Assembly: GCF_914271485.1 (NCBI RefSeq)
Contig: NZ_CAJZAG010000003.1
Coordinates: 310,001 to 374,000 of the forward strand
DNA: 64,000 nt
Source of the DNA: Cupriavidus pampae
Lineage (GTDB): Bacteria; Pseudomonadota; Gammaproteobacteria; Burkholderiales; Burkholderiaceae
Direction: 5' to 3'
The notes beneath the pieces are model-generated. The model was not told where the DNA came from. It saw only the letters and a program-made list of their open reading frames with translations, and ran no database searches. The position numbers were made by a program, and so were the translations under genes. This document shows, piece by piece, positions 7,886 through 17,300 of this stretch (within the stretch, counting starts at the first letter, position 1; each line of letters opens with the position of its first letter).

Positions 7886-8926
7886 CTAACCGCCCGCCTG
7901 CTGCTTGCGAAAGGCCCAGCGTCCCGCCAGCGCGGTAAAACTCGCCACGATCGCCACCAGCACCCAGAAGCCGTGCGGATGTTCGGCCAGTGGAATGCCA
8001 CCCACGTTCATGCCGAAAAAGCCCGCGACGATATTGATCGGCAGCGCGAGCACGGTCACCAGCGTCAGTGTGAACAGCGTGCGGTTGGTCTGCTCGTTCA
8101 GCTTGGCCGCGATCTCCTCCTGCAGCAGCTTGATGCGCTCGACCAGCGCGGCGAGGTCGCTCAGCACCAGCGAGAATTCCTCGGTGGACTCGCGCAGTTC
8201 GCGCAGATCGCCGTCCTGCAGCCACGCGGGCGGCCGGTTGAGCAGCCGAAACAATGCACCAGGTTCGGGCGCGAGCAGCCGCTGCAACCGTACCAGCCCA
8301 CGGCGCATGGCGCCGAGTTCCGAACGATTGCCGTGCAGGCGCTGCGACAGCAATTGATCCTCGATGCGATCCACGCCGATGCCGGTTTCTCGCACGATCT
8401 GCACGAGCACATCGGCCTGATCGCGCAGCAGATGCACCACGAGGTCGAGCGGCGAGCGGAACGGCTCGCCATTGCGCACCGCCGCGCGCAGCCGATCCAC
8501 CGAACGCAGCGGACGCAGACGCGCGGTCACCAGCACGCGCCGATCCACGCTGGCCCATAACGTCGAGATATCCGTCGACGACACGCCAAAGTTGTAGATC
8601 ACGTCGTTGACCACCGCGAGCAACGCATCGTCCTGCCGCTCGATGCGCGTCGAATGCGAGCCCTGCCGCAATGAGGCAAAGAAATCTTCCGACAGTCCGA
8701 GCTGGCTTTTCATCCAGCGCTCACACGCACTGTTGGACAGGTTGAAGTGCAACCACAGAAAGCCCGCGGTCGCCCCCGCGGTCGACGCTTCGGCCGCTTC
8801 ACGCAACCACGCGATCGCACGATGCGAATCGATCTCGCGCACCGGTTCGTCCGGCACGAACAAAAAGCCACTGACCAGCCCGACCGGATCGGAACCATAG
8901 CCGGATTCGACGATGGCGGATTGCAT
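7886..8926 (-). CDS. CorA/ZntB-family cation transporter
   Basis: Inner-membrane pentameric cation channel or transporter (magnesium, or zinc as in ZntB). It has a long cytoplasmic N-terminal funnel domain, a coiled stalk (around LSDLAALVERIKLLQEEIAAKLNEQ, split here at positions 250-275) and two C-terminal membrane helices joined by the GMN signature (residues 305-307). The sequence after GMN (VGGIPLAEHPHGFW) resembles ZntB-like proteins more than classical CorA. The ATG at 8926 is preferred over an upstream TTG at 8956 because it follows CCGGAG at good spacing, giving 346 residues. Confidence 0.87.
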   Translation of the reverse strand: MQSAIVESGYGSDPVGLVSGFLFVPDEPVREIDSHRAIAWLREAAEASTAGATAGFLWLHFNLSNSACERWMKSQLGLSEDFFASLRQGSHSTRIERQDDALLAVVNDVIYNFGVSSTDISTLWASVDRRVLVTARLRPLRSVDRLRAAVRNGEPFRSPLDLVVHLLRDQADVLVQIVRETGIGVDRIEDQLLSQRLHGNRSELGAMRRGLVRLQRLLAPEPGALFRLLNRPPAWLQDGDLRELRESTEEFSLVLSDLAALVERIKLLQEEIAAKLNEQTNRTLFTLTLVTVLALPINIVAGFFGMNVGGIPLAEHPHGFWVLVAIVASFTALAGRWAFRKQQAGG

Positions 8927-9002
8927 GAGGACGCTCCGGAAAAAACGCGAAACCAAGACGGTAACACGGCGGTGTGACGTTGCAGGTGTTGGCGCGCGCG
9001 CC

Positions 9003-9602
9003 TCAGCGCTGGTCGCGAATCAACGCGGATGGAACAACCCTGGGCTGCGGCACGACGGGAGGCCGTGCAATGCCAAGCGCTGGCGGTTCCAGCGCTGATT
9101 GCGCTGGCGGAAAGGGATAGGGGTTTGGCTGAATGTTAGCCAACGCTCCCGGTGTATCCGGATCCAGTACTTCGTGGAGGCCAGTCCGCCCATTCCCCAG
9201 TTTGGCGAAGTACGGATCAATGAAAGCCCAGCCGCGATCGTCTCCTGCCTCGTAACGGCGATAGATCCAATAGCACACCGTATCGGCAAGCTGGATGAGC
9301 CGTGATGCCTTCGAGTCGATGAACAAAGGCACCTCAGCAAAGTTGCGCAACCTGCCATTGGCGTGTCCCACATGCTTGAACGTCTGATGCAACGCCTGCA
9401 TGTTCGCCTCGTCACTCTGCTTACGATCGAAAACGAAAATCCCGCGTGCGGCTTCCTTTTGCCCGAGCGCATCGCGCCAGCGTGAAGCTCGAGGCCAAAA
9501 GGGAACGGGCCGCATCAGCGGCCCGTTCGGGTATTGGTAAGTCAGGTGGAACAATCGTCCAACGCGCTGCATGAAGGTCAGCACTCCCGACTCGGTTGAC
9601 AT
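9003..9602 (-). CDS. DUF3800 domain protein, N-terminally truncated
   Basis: The 199-residue product matches the C-terminal half of DUF3800 proteins: GIFVFDRKQSDEANMQALHQ, then VPLFIDSKASRLIQLADTV and YRRYEAGDD. The family's N-terminal Asp-Glu-Ser-Gly motif (RNase H-like fold, common in defence and mobile regions) is absent, and no frame upstream encodes it before sodB. The ATG has a strong GGAGG nine bases upstream, so the fragment may still be translated. Either it is a decayed remnant fused downstream of the sodB terminator, or a short variant; function unknown. The tail from about residue 150 is Pro-rich. Confidence 0.6.
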   Translation of the reverse strand: MSTESGVLTFMQRVGRLFHLTYQYPNGPLMRPVPFWPRASRWRDALGQKEAARGIFVFDRKQSDEANMQALHQTFKHVGHANGRLRNFAEVPLFIDSKASRLIQLADTVCYWIYRRYEAGDDRGWAFIDPYFAKLGNGRTGLHEVLDPDTPGALANIQPNPYPFPPAQSALEPPALGIARPPVVPQPRVVPSALIRDQR

Positions 9603-9687
9603 CGTACCCTCCACAGTTGAGCGACGCAATCGCAGAAAGTCGACTTTTGCGTGAGTGCCCTGCGATACAAGAGATGGCCACGCCAAA

Positions 9688-9718
9688 ACAAAAAAGCCCG
9701 CACGAAGCGGGCTTTTTT
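9688..9718. terminator. Intrinsic terminator after sodB
   Basis: A-tract, AGCCCGC, four-base loop ACGA, GCGGGCT and T-tract form a strong, nearly symmetric hairpin that can act in both directions. It lies 16-46 bases downstream of the sodB stop. Confidence 0.88.
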
Positions 9719-9733
9719 GTGGAGTACCGAGAC

Positions 9734-10312
9734 TTAAGCGAAGTTCTTCGCGGCGAAGTCCCAGTTGGCGACGTTCCAGAATGCCTCGACGTACTTCGGG
9801 CGGGCATTGCGGTAGTCGATGTAGTACGCGTGTTCCCACACGTCGCAGGTCAGCAGCGCCTTGGCGTCGGTGGTCAGCGGCGTGGCGGCGTTCGAGGTGG
9901 ACACCAGGTCCAGCGAGCCGTCGGCCTTCTTGACCAGCCAGGCCCAGCCCGAACCGAAGGTGCCTACGGCGACCTTCGTGAACTCTTCCTTGAACTTGTC
10001 GAACGAACCCCACTTGGCGTTGATCGCGTCGGCCAGGGCACCGGTCGGTGCGCCGCCGCCGTTCGGCTTGAGCGAGTCCCAGTAGAAGGTGTGGTTCCAG
10101 ACCTGGGCCGCGTTGTTGAAGATGCCGCCCGAGGACTTCTTGACGATGTTTTCCAGCGACTCGTTCTCGAACTCGGTGCCCTTGATCAGGTTGTTCAGGT
10201 TCGTGACGTAGGTCTGGTGATGCTTGTCATGGTGGAACTCCAGCGTCTCCTTGGAGATATGCGGAGCGAGGGCATCATGCGCGTACGGAAGCGGAGGAAG
10301 TGCGTGTTCCAT
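9734..10312 (-). CDS. sodB: Superoxide dismutase [Fe] SodB
   Basis: Cytoplasmic iron superoxide dismutase converting superoxide to hydrogen peroxide and oxygen. The 192-residue length is normal. Metal ligands are visible as His27 ([11 protein letters not shown]), the His in QVWNHTFYW, and Asp/His in [12 protein letters not shown]. The [17 protein letters not shown] and FGSGWAWLV segments favour iron over manganese. It is followed by its own terminator and lies next to xseA, as in other Burkholderiales. Confidence 0.96.
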   Translation of the reverse strand: MEHALPPLPYAHDALAPHISKETLEFHHDKHHQTYVTNLNNLIKGTEFENESLENIVKKSSGGIFNNAAQVWNHTFYWDSLKPNGGGAPTGALADAINAKWGSFDKFKEEFTKVAVGTFGSGWAWLVKKADGSLDLVSTSNAATPLTTDAKALLTCDVWEHAYYIDYRNARPKYVEAFWNVANWDFAAKNFA

Positions 10313-10429
10313 TGTTCGGTCTCTGCGGGTTGTTTATAGGTGGGGACTGACGATTGTAGGTGACTTGCCAGACCCGCGCAAACGCGGCCGGAAAGTCCCC
10401 TGGACTCATGTTAGTTTGTATCGGCTCGG

Positions 10430-11815
10430 TCAGAAGCCGCCGAGCTTGGCCTGCACACCGGCAATTTCGACATCGGCCACGCCCTCCGCCAGATGCGCCT
10501 CGACGATGCTGCCGGCGCGCAGTTCCTGCGGTGACCGCAGCGCATGTCCGCGCTGGTCGATCAGCACCGCATAGCCGCGTTCGAGCGTGCGCTGCGGCGC
10601 CAGCAAATCCAGCGCGCCCGCGGTGCGCGCCAGTCGTGCACTGGCGCGTTCATGCTGACGATTGGCCGCGGTCGCGAGCCGCGCGGACAGACGGCCGACA
10701 TCGGTGCGCGCGCGGGCCACGTCGGGCATGCACGCGCGCCAGCGCATCGCCAGCACCTGTTGCCGATGACGCTGCACGGTCATGGTGTCGCGCAATGCCG
10801 CACGCAAGTGTCGGGCCAGATTGTCAACACGCGCGCGACGCTCCTGCAGTTGCGCCTGTGGGCTGCGCAGCCGGCGCGCCAGCCAGTCAAGATGCTGCGC
10901 GCGGCGATCGAACTGGCGCTCCATCGACTGACGCAATGCGTCCTGCGCGCGCCGCGCGAGCTGCAGCAGATGCGCGCGATCAGGACTCACGAGCTCGGCC
11001 GCACCGGTCGGCGTGGGCGCACGTACGTCCGCGACGAAATCGGCAATCGTGAAATCGGTCTCATGGCCCACGCCGGACACCACCGGCACCGCGCTGCGCG
11101 CGATCGCATGCGCCACTACTTCCTCGTTGAACGACCACAGGTCCTCGATGCTGCCACCCCCGCGGCACAGGATCAGCACATCGCACTCGCGCCGCGCGTT
11201 GGCGGTATCGAGCATCGCGGCAATCCGCTCGGCGGCGCCAATGCCCTGCACCGGCACCGGATAAACGATCACCGGCACGTGCGGCGCGCGCCGCCGCAGT
11301 GTGGTCAGCACGTCGCGCATCGCAGCCGCCTGCAGCGAGGTGACCACGCCGATCGCACGCGGATGTGTGGGGATCGGACGTTTCCGTTCAGTGGCGAACA
11401 GCCCGGCCTGTGCAAGTTTTTCCTTCAGACGCAGAAACGCCTCGTAGAGATTGCCGAGCCCGGCGCGACGCATCGCCTCCACTCCGAGCTGCAGCTCGCC
11501 GCGTGCCTCATACATCGTGACCAGCGCGCGCACCTCCACCGCCTCACCTTCACGCGGCGCAAAGTCCACATGCTGGTTGCGCCCACGAAACATCACACAG
11601 CGGATCTGCGCGCGCGCGTCCTTGAGCGAGAAATACCAGTGCCCACTCGCCGCACGCGTGAAATTGGAGATTTCGCCACGCACCCAGGCCAGCGGGAAGT
11701 TCCGCTCGAGCATCGACGAAATCGCATGATTGAGCTCGCTGACCGCGATCACTTCTCGGCCGCCAGCCGGCGCATTCGGCGAGATTGGGCGGGGAACGTT
11801 CGGAAAGTCGGGCAT
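10430..11815 (-). CDS. xseA: Exodeoxyribonuclease VII large subunit
   Basis: Large subunit of the single-strand-specific exonuclease VII, which degrades ssDNA to oligonucleotides. The 461 residues show an N-terminal OB-fold ([28 protein letters not shown]), the central catalytic domain ([42 protein letters not shown]) and a long Arg/Ala-rich helical C-terminal arm. A possible -35 TTGACA sits at 11870-11875. Its upstream neighbour is the repeat-rich non-coding region described separately. Confidence 0.95.
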   Translation of the reverse strand: MPDFPNVPRPISPNAPAGGREVIAVSELNHAISSMLERNFPLAWVRGEISNFTRAASGHWYFSLKDARAQIRCVMFRGRNQHVDFAPREGEAVEVRALVTMYEARGELQLGVEAMRRAGLGNLYEAFLRLKEKLAQAGLFATERKRPIPTHPRAIGVVTSLQAAAMRDVLTTLRRRAPHVPVIVYPVPVQGIGAAERIAAMLDTANARRECDVLILCRGGGSIEDLWSFNEEVVAHAIARSAVPVVSGVGHETDFTIADFVADVRAPTPTGAAELVSPDRAHLLQLARRAQDALRQSMERQFDRRAQHLDWLARRLRSPQAQLQERRARVDNLARHLRAALRDTMTVQRHRQQVLAMRWRACMPDVARARTDVGRLSARLATAANRQHERASARLARTAGALDLLAPQRTLERGYAVLIDQRGHALRSPQELRAGSIVEAHLAEGVADVEIAGVQAKLGGF

Positions 11816-11962
11816 GGTCCACTACCGCGCGGGCGGCGTGCAATTGACATGTCCACAGCATAACTGCTCTGTCAAGAGGTACACAGGGGGCCACCCGTTT
11901 GAGGCGGTAACCCGCCTACCTTGGCACAACCCTTTGATTCTTATGCCTTTTCCGCGCAAGGC

Positions 11963-11975
11963 AAAAATTAGGCAA
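11963..11975 (+). repeat. 13-bp inverted repeat, left arm
   Basis: AAAAATTAGGCAA is the exact reverse complement of the sequence at 12189-12201. The two arms are unusually AT-rich for this genome and bracket both perfect DnaA boxes. Confidence 0.8.
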
Positions 11976-12036
11976 TGTAAGAGAAACGCTTACGCGTCAA
12001 CGACTTACGGCGCGCGCCCCCGCCTTGTTCACAAAG

Positions 12037-12045
12037 TTATCCACA
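12037..12045 (+). promoter_or_regulatory. Perfect DnaA box
   Basis: TTATCCACA matches the DnaA consensus exactly. The next perfect box is 45 bp away on the opposite strand. Confidence 0.75.
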
Positions 12046-12081
12046 GAAGCTCTGGATAAACGAGAAGGCGGTGTGCGGCGG

Positions 12082-12090
12082 TGTGGATAA
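12082..12090 (-). promoter_or_regulatory. Perfect DnaA box (reverse)
   Basis: TGTGGATAA, the reverse complement of TTATCCACA. It faces the box at 12037. Confidence 0.75.
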
Positions 12091-12188
12091 TCGCGCTTTT
12101 CGGACACGGCGGCTTGCTCCGGCAACGACGCGGTTGGATTGCGTCACTTACGCTCGAAACCACCGTCTGTGACGTATCGATGACCGAT

Positions 12189-12201
12189 TTGCCTAATTTT
12201 T
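12189..12201 (-). repeat. 13-bp inverted repeat, right arm
   Basis: TTGCCTAATTTTT, the exact reverse complement of 11963-11975. It abuts the first 98-bp repeat copy. Confidence 0.8.
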
Positions 12202-12299
12202 AAGCGCCGCATAATTCACCCTTTAAAAACAACGAGTTGGACAGGCTGTCCCGTATTTGTCCACAACCCGTCCACAATCCTGTCCCGCATGACTGTGGA
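12202..12299 (+). repeat. 98-bp repeat copy A (DnaA-box-like array)
   Basis: Runs from AAGC to TGTGGA. Contains TCCACA at 12260 and 12271 and the inverted TGTGGA at 12294. TTGTCCACA (12257-12265) and TGTGGAAAG (12294-12302) each differ from a DnaA box at one position. The 30 bases from 12258 to 12287 are identical to copy B. Confidence 0.85.
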
Positions 12300-12361
12300 A
12301 AGTCGACACGGTTTCGACACAGTTCCGGCGACCCATTGCGCGGCATTGCTGCCCAACATTT

Positions 12362-12459
12362 AAGCAGCACAGACTTCCCCCTTTCAAATCAGGGACTTGG
12401 CCTAGTTCTCAGCATCCTGTCCACAACCCGTCCACAATCCTGTCCCGTCCGCGTGTGGA
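12362..12459 (+). repeat. 98-bp repeat copy B (DnaA-box-like array)
   Basis: Aligns without gaps to copies A and C. TCCACA at 12420 and 12431, TGTGGA at 12454; TGTGGATAC (12454-12462) is one mismatch from a reverse DnaA box. Starts 160 bp after copy A. Confidence 0.85.
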
Positions 12460-12480
12460 TACCTGCCTGCCCATTTTTCA

Positions 12481-12578
12481 AGCAGCGGCGGCAACTCCCT
12501 TTGCGATCAACGAGTTAGGACACGTATCCGGTGGGTATCCACAAGTGCTCCACAGTCCTGTCCTGCGCGGCTGTGGAC
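12481..12578 (+). repeat. 98-bp repeat copy C (DnaA-box-like array)
   Basis: The most diverged copy but still ungapped. TCCACA at 12539 and 12550, TGTGGA at 12573, keeping the 11-bp and 23-bp spacings; GTATCCACA (12536-12544) is one mismatch from a DnaA box. Starts 119 bp after copy B. Confidence 0.8.
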
Positions 12579-12816
12579 AGCCGGTGCGGGGCCGGCACAA
12601 CGCTCGGTGACAGGTGTGATGCAGGTGGCTTGCCGCGCGCGAACGCGCGCGGTAGAGTGGCGCCTGATTTTTTCGAGCATTGCCGCTGCGCGCTATCGGG
12701 CCGGAAATTTCCGAGAGAGTTGTACGAGAGTCGTACGAGAGCGCGCATCAAAGGCTGCCAAGGTCTGCAGTTTCGTTCGTTTCGGGTCTGTCTTCGTAGT
12801 CGAATCGGGGGTCCAC

Positions 12817-13437
12817 GTGTTTTCCATCATTCAAGCGGCCGGCTGGCCGATCTGGCCGCTGCTGCTCGCCTCGGTCATCGCGCTGGCGTTGATCGTCGAA
12901 CGTTTCCTCTCCCTCAAGCGCAGCAAGGTGCTGCCGCCGAAGTTATACGAGGAAGCGCTGTCCGCCGCGCAACAGCGCCGCGCCACGCCCGAGGTCGTCA
13001 ACACCCTCGAGAAGAATTCCCCGCTGGGCCGCATCCTGGCCGCTGGCCTGCGCCACGTCGTGCTGCAGCCGCATACCTCGCGCGATGCCGCCAAGGATGT
13101 GGTCGAGGAAGCGGGCCGCGCAGTGGCGCATGACCTCGAGCGCTACCTGAACGCGCTCGGCACCATCGCCTCCGTCGCGCCGCTGATGGGCCTGCTCGGC
13201 ACCGTGATCGGCATGATCGAGATCTTCGGTCACCAGAACGGCACCGGCGCCAATCCGGAACAGCTCGCGCACGGCATTTCGGTCGCGCTCTACAACACCG
13301 CGTTCGGTCTGATCGTGGCGATTCCCGCGCTGATCTTCTGGCGCTATTTCCGCCGCCGCGTGGACGACTACGTGGCCGAGCTGGAATTCCGCGCGACCAC
13401 GTTCCTCGACGCCATCCTGCCGCAACGGCGCTCGTAA
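12817..13437 (+). CDS. exbB: MotA/TolQ/ExbB proton channel family protein
   Basis: Inner-membrane component of an ExbB-ExbD (TolQ-TolR-like) proton-driven energy transducer. The 206-residue product has a first helix (WPIWPLLLASVIALALIVERFLSL, seen as two runs), a cytoplasmic loop, and two C-terminal helices containing VAPLMGLLGTVIGMIEIF and the Thr/Pro-rich TAFGLIVAIPALIFWRYF. The start is the GTG at 12817, after GGGGG; the frame stays open upstream but that part shows no family similarity. Followed 17 bp later by exbD. The lpxK-kdsB-adk neighbourhood is a conserved Burkholderiales order. Confidence 0.92.
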   Translation: MFSIIQAAGWPIWPLLLASVIALALIVERFLSLKRSKVLPPKLYEEALSAAQQRRATPEVVNTLEKNSPLGRILAAGLRHVVLQPHTSRDAAKDVVEEAGRAVAHDLERYLNALGTIASVAPLMGLLGTVIGMIEIFGHQNGTGANPEQLAHGISVALYNTAFGLIVAIPALIFWRYFRRRVDDYVAELEFRATTFLDAILPQRRS

Positions 13438-13454
13438 GCGCGCGGGAGCACGCC

Positions 13455-13886
13455 ATGCACTTCCGTTCCCGCCAGCGGCGCGAGGAGCCGGAGATCAACC
13501 TGATCCCGCTCATCGACGTACTGCTCGTGATCCTGATCTTCCTGATGATCACGACCACTTATTCGCGCTTCACCGAGCTGCAGATCCAGTTGCCGACCGC
13601 GGACGCCGAGCGCGCCCAGCAGCGGCCGGCCGAGATCGTCGTCTCGGTGTCCTCGCGCGGCGTTTATTCCATCAACAAGCAGGTGCTCGAGCAGAAGGAC
13701 GTGACGAGCCTGGCCGATCAGCTGCGTAACGCGGCCGGTCCCGCCGGCAACGGGCCGCCGCCCGTTGTCATCGTCAACGCCGATGCCCAGGCCACGCACC
13801 AGGCGGTGATCAACGTGATGGAGGCCGCGCGTGTGGCCGGGCTGTCGCGGCTGACCTTCGCCACGCAGAGCGCGCAACCGCGCTGA
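13455..13886 (+). CDS. exbD: ExbD/TolR family biopolymer transport protein
   Basis: Partner of ExbB: one N-terminal membrane helix ([19 protein letters not shown]) containing the proton-carrying Asp of the PLIDVLL motif, then a periplasmic domain with the TRR-like fold. The 143 residues fit the family. A CCCTCTCCC palindrome follows its stop. Confidence 0.93.
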   Translation: MHFRSRQRREEPEINLIPLIDVLLVILIFLMITTTYSRFTELQIQLPTADAERAQQRPAEIVVSVSSRGVYSINKQVLEQKDVTSLADQLRNAAGPAGNGPPPVVIVNADAQATHQAVINVMEAARVAGLSRLTFATQSAQPR

Positions 13887-13898
13887 TTGGCTTTGCTC

Positions 13899-13919
13899 CC
13901 CTCTCCCTGTGGGAGAGGG
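13899..13919. repeat. CCCTCTCCC palindrome between exbD and lpxK
   Basis: CCCTCTCCC-TGT-GGGAGAGGG is a perfect 9-bp stem with a 3-base loop. The leading GGCTTTGCTCCCCTCTC is identical to the copy at about 50.01 kb, marking both as members of one dispersed family. Confidence 0.75.
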
Positions 13920-13995
13920 AAACATCGCGGGTCGTTGTACCATTCGGGCATCGTCGATCTTTGACCGCGCCGCCCGCCCCTCCGACCCACCCCTG

Positions 13996-15102
13996 ATGCC
14001 CGCTCCCCGACACGCCCTCGCCGCCTTCGTCACCGACCAGTGGCAACGCCGCAGCTGGTTCGCCTGGCTGATGCTGCCGTTCTCGCTGCTGTTCGGCGTG
14101 ATCGCGCGCGTGCGCCGGCATGGCTATCTGCACGGCTGGTTCCGCTCGACGCGGCTGCCGATGCCGGTGGTCGTGGTCGGCAACGTGACCGTGGGTGGCA
14201 CCGGCAAGACGCCGGCCGTGATCGCGCTCGCGCAGGCGCTCACCGAAGCCGGCCTGCGCCCCGGCGTGGTGTCGCGCGGCTACGGCGTCAAGCTCACGCA
14301 TCCGCGACGCGTCAAACCCAGCTCGTGCGCGGCCGACGTCGGCGACGAGCCATTGCTGATCGCGCGCGCCACCGAGGTCCCGGTGTGGGTGTTTCCCGAC
14401 CGCGCGCTATGCGCGCAGACCATGCTGGTCTCGCACCCCGGCGTCAACGTGCTGCTGCTCGACGACGGCCTGCAGCACTATCGCCTGCAGCGCGATTTCG
14501 AGATCGTGATGTTCGATGGCCGCATGGGCGGCAACGGCCTGCTGTTGCCGGCGGGCCCGCTGCGCGAACCGCTGTCGCGGCCGCGTGACGCCACGCTGAT
14601 CAACGATCCACATTTCCGCGCCACGCCTGACAAGCCCGACGTCTACGGCATGCGGCTGGAGCTCGACGTGGCCTGGCAGCTCTCCGATCCGACCATGACG
14701 CGACCGGTCTCGGCTTTCGCGGGCCGGCGCGTACTCGCGGCCGCCGGCATCGGCAACCCGGAACGGTTCTTTGCCAGCCTGCGCCAGGCCGGCCTGACCC
14801 CGTCCACGCTGCCGCTGCCCGACCACTATGACTTTGCCGAGGACCCGTTCGCCACGCATCCGGCCGCCATCGACGCGGAGGTGATCCTGATCACCGAGAA
14901 GGATGCCGTAAAATGCGAGCGCTCCGAGTACCATGGCGACCCGCGCATCTGGGTCGTCGCTACCACGCCCGTGATCGACGCGGGCCTCATCGATAAAATC
15001 CGCCGCGCCGTACTGGCGCGCGCGCCGGCCGTTGCCACGCCCGTGACTACCGGGCAGGCCGGCCTAGACAAGGAACACCAGGATGGACAACCGGCTGCTT
15101 GA
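13996..15102 (+). CDS. lpxK: Tetraacyldisaccharide 4'-kinase
   Basis: Inner-membrane-associated kinase that phosphorylates the 4' position of the lipid A disaccharide (Raetz pathway). The 368-residue protein has an N-terminal hydrophobic helix ([19 protein letters not shown]), the P-loop [12 protein letters not shown] and the [12 protein letters not shown] motif. The ATG at 13996 is chosen because the LpxK similarity starts there; the longer frame upstream runs through the palindrome. Its 3' end overlaps the Trm112 gene by 20 bases. Confidence 0.95.
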   Translation: MPAPRHALAAFVTDQWQRRSWFAWLMLPFSLLFGVIARVRRHGYLHGWFRSTRLPMPVVVVGNVTVGGTGKTPAVIALAQALTEAGLRPGVVSRGYGVKLTHPRRVKPSSCAADVGDEPLLIARATEVPVWVFPDRALCAQTMLVSHPGVNVLLLDDGLQHYRLQRDFEIVMFDGRMGGNGLLLPAGPLREPLSRPRDATLINDPHFRATPDKPDVYGMRLELDVAWQLSDPTMTRPVSAFAGRRVLAAAGIGNPERFFASLRQAGLTPSTLPLPDHYDFAEDPFATHPAAIDAEVILITEKDAVKCERSEYHGDPRIWVVATTPVIDAGLIDKIRRAVLARAPAVATPVTTGQAGLDKEHQDGQPAA

Positions 15103-15304
15103 GATCCTCGTTTGCCCGCTGTGCAAGAGCAAACTGGAATACAACCGCGCTGCCCAGGAGCTGATCTGCCACGTGGACAAGCTCGCATATCCGATCCGTG
15201 ACGGCATTCCCGTCATGCTCGCCGACGAGGCGCGCCAGACCGTGCCCGGCCGCGTGATCGAATCCACCACGCCGAACGCGGGGAGCGACAGCAGCAACGC
15301 GTAA
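15083..15304 (+). CDS. ycaR: Trm112/YcaR family protein
   Basis: Small 73-residue protein ([21 protein letters not shown], split at residue 20) with the conserved CPLCK and [11 protein letters not shown] motifs of the Trm112/YcaR family. Bacterial members sit between lpxK and kdsB, exactly as here, but have no well-established role; eukaryotic Trm112 activates methyltransferases. The start overlaps lpxK, implying co-transcription. Confidence 0.92.
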   Translation: MDNRLLEILVCPLCKSKLEYNRAAQELICHVDKLAYPIRDGIPVMLADEARQTVPGRVIESTTPNAGSDSSNA

Positions 15305-15382
15305 GCGCGTTCGCCTGCCGAGCTGCCCGTCCGCTGCCGCGCCGCGCGCCGCGCCCGTCATTCAGTCGTCGCCATTTCAGCC

Positions 15383-16192
15383 ATGACCATTCCCGACTTT
15401 ACCGTCGTCATTCCGGCGCGCATGGCCTCCACGCGCCTGCCGGACAAGCCACTGGCCGATATCGGCGGCCATCCGATGATCGTGCGCGTGGCCGAACGCG
15501 CGCATGCCTCGTCCGCGCGCCGCACGGTCGTCGCCACCGATGCGCCGGCTGTGGCCGAAGCCTGCGCCGCGCGCGGCGTCGAGGCCGTGCTCACGCGCGC
15601 CGATCATCCGTCCGGCACCGACCGCCTGGCCGAAGTGGCCACGCTGCTCGGCCTGCCCGATGACGCGATCGTGGTCAACGTGCAGGGCGACGAACCGCTG
15701 ATCGACCCGTTGCTGATCGACGAAGTGGCGCTGCACCTGGCCGCGCACCCCGACTGCGCGATCGCCACAGCCGCGCATCCGCTCGACGATATCGCCGACG
15801 TGTTCAACCCGAACGTGGTCAAGGTGGTGTGCGACGCGGCGGGCCGCGCGCTGTATTTTTCGCGCGCACCCATCCCGTGGTCGCGCGATGCCTGGTCGGC
15901 CGTGCCGACGCAGCCGGCCGCTGGCGCCCAGGTGGCGCTGCCCGCGATGCCCGTGCTCCGACATATCGGCCTGTATGCGTATCGCGCGGGCTTTCTGCGC
16001 CGCTTTCCCACGCTGGCCGCCGCGCCGCTGGAGCAGACCGAAGCGCTCGAGCAGTTGCGCGCGATGTGGCACGGCGAGCGGATCGGCGTACTGGTCACGG
16101 CTTCCGCACCGGCACCCGGTGTCGATACGCCCGCCGATCTGGAACGCGTGCGCGCGCTCTGGGCAACCGGCGCGGCGCAGGAAGGCCCCTGA
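15383..16192 (+). CDS. kdsB: 3-deoxy-manno-octulosonate cytidylyltransferase
   Basis: Activates KDO as CMP-KDO for lipopolysaccharide inner core assembly. The 269-residue enzyme shows the N-terminal nucleotide-binding [20 protein letters not shown], the [11 protein letters not shown] motif and [15 protein letters not shown], all typical of KdsB. Lies downstream of lpxK/ycaR in one probable envelope operon. Confidence 0.96.
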   Translation: MTIPDFTVVIPARMASTRLPDKPLADIGGHPMIVRVAERAHASSARRTVVATDAPAVAEACAARGVEAVLTRADHPSGTDRLAEVATLLGLPDDAIVVNVQGDEPLIDPLLIDEVALHLAAHPDCAIATAAHPLDDIADVFNPNVVKVVCDAAGRALYFSRAPIPWSRDAWSAVPTQPAAGAQVALPAMPVLRHIGLYAYRAGFLRRFPTLAAAPLEQTEALEQLRAMWHGERIGVLVTASAPAPGVDTPADLERVRALWATGAAQEGP

Positions 16193-16531
16193 CTCGATTC
16201 CTCCGCTCAAGTTCACACTGCTGCAACCGAAGCGAGGGCCGAATCCGCGCGGCCCATGGCATAATGCCTGCCGAAACAGAGCCTGCGCCGCGCGCTAGCG
16301 CGCATCGCACAAGGCTCGGTGGGGAGATAGAACGAGCCGGTCCGGCAGATGCCATCGTTGGGACATGATTGCGCCATGGGTGCGCCATGGGTGCTTTAGG
16401 GTTGCAACATGACTACGTCATGGGGTTTTCCATGAGATGCGCCTGCCGTAAGTCCCGCGTCAAGCTGCGGCGGTACCCTCCTTCGAAGTCTCCCGCTTTA
16501 CCAGATTCCAAAAACTTCTGAGGACCCGTAA
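16193..16531. other. Leader region upstream of adk, no gene seen
   Basis: 339 bp without a convincing ORF. It contains a tandem GCGCCATGGGT duplication (about 16374-16394) and, just before adk, GAGG as ribosome site. Probably carries the adk promoter; no clear sigma-70 match could be assigned. Confidence 0.5.
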
Positions 16532-17197
<666 letters not shown>

Positions 17198-17213
17198 TCT
17201 CCGCCGCGCCAGA

Positions 17214-17246
17214 GAAAAAGCGATCCGTCCGGGTCGCTTTTTTTTC
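17214..17246 (+). terminator. Intrinsic terminator after adk
   Basis: AAAAAGCGATCC, loop GTCC, GGGTCGC and a run of eight T. One G-T pair in the stem; 17 bases after the adk stop. Confidence 0.88.
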
Positions 17247-17300
17247 GTCCGCGCGCGCGTTCCACCTTTCGGCCACACCGAAGCCGCCGTAGAATTCCTC

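Larger units (their letters stand above)
11816..12816. other. 1-kb non-coding region with DnaA-box-like array and repeats
   Basis: No convincing gene lies between xseA and exbB, which are divergent. The stretch holds two perfect DnaA boxes, three ungapped 98-bp repeat copies with regularly spaced TCCACA cores, a 13-bp inverted repeat, GTAAG-N7-CTTAC (11977-11993), locally AT-rich patches such as 12188-12230, and near exbB a doubled GTACGAGAG (12722-12739). A further TCCACA core lies at 11852-11857 within the xseA promoter area. Short open frames here lack ribosome sites and family resemblance. Confidence 0.8.

Noticed and set aside
9003..9602. Complete toxin or defence gene
   Set aside because: Only the C-terminal DUF3800 half is present; the N-terminal catalytic motif is missing.
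12237..12751. Small ORFs inside the repeat region
   Set aside because: No ribosome sites, no family similarity, and they run through the repeat units on either strand.
11816..12816. Chromosomal oriC
   Set aside because: The DnaA boxes are real, but no dnaA, dnaN, gyrB, rpmH, parAB or rep gene is near; kept as a stand-alone DnaA-box cluster instead.
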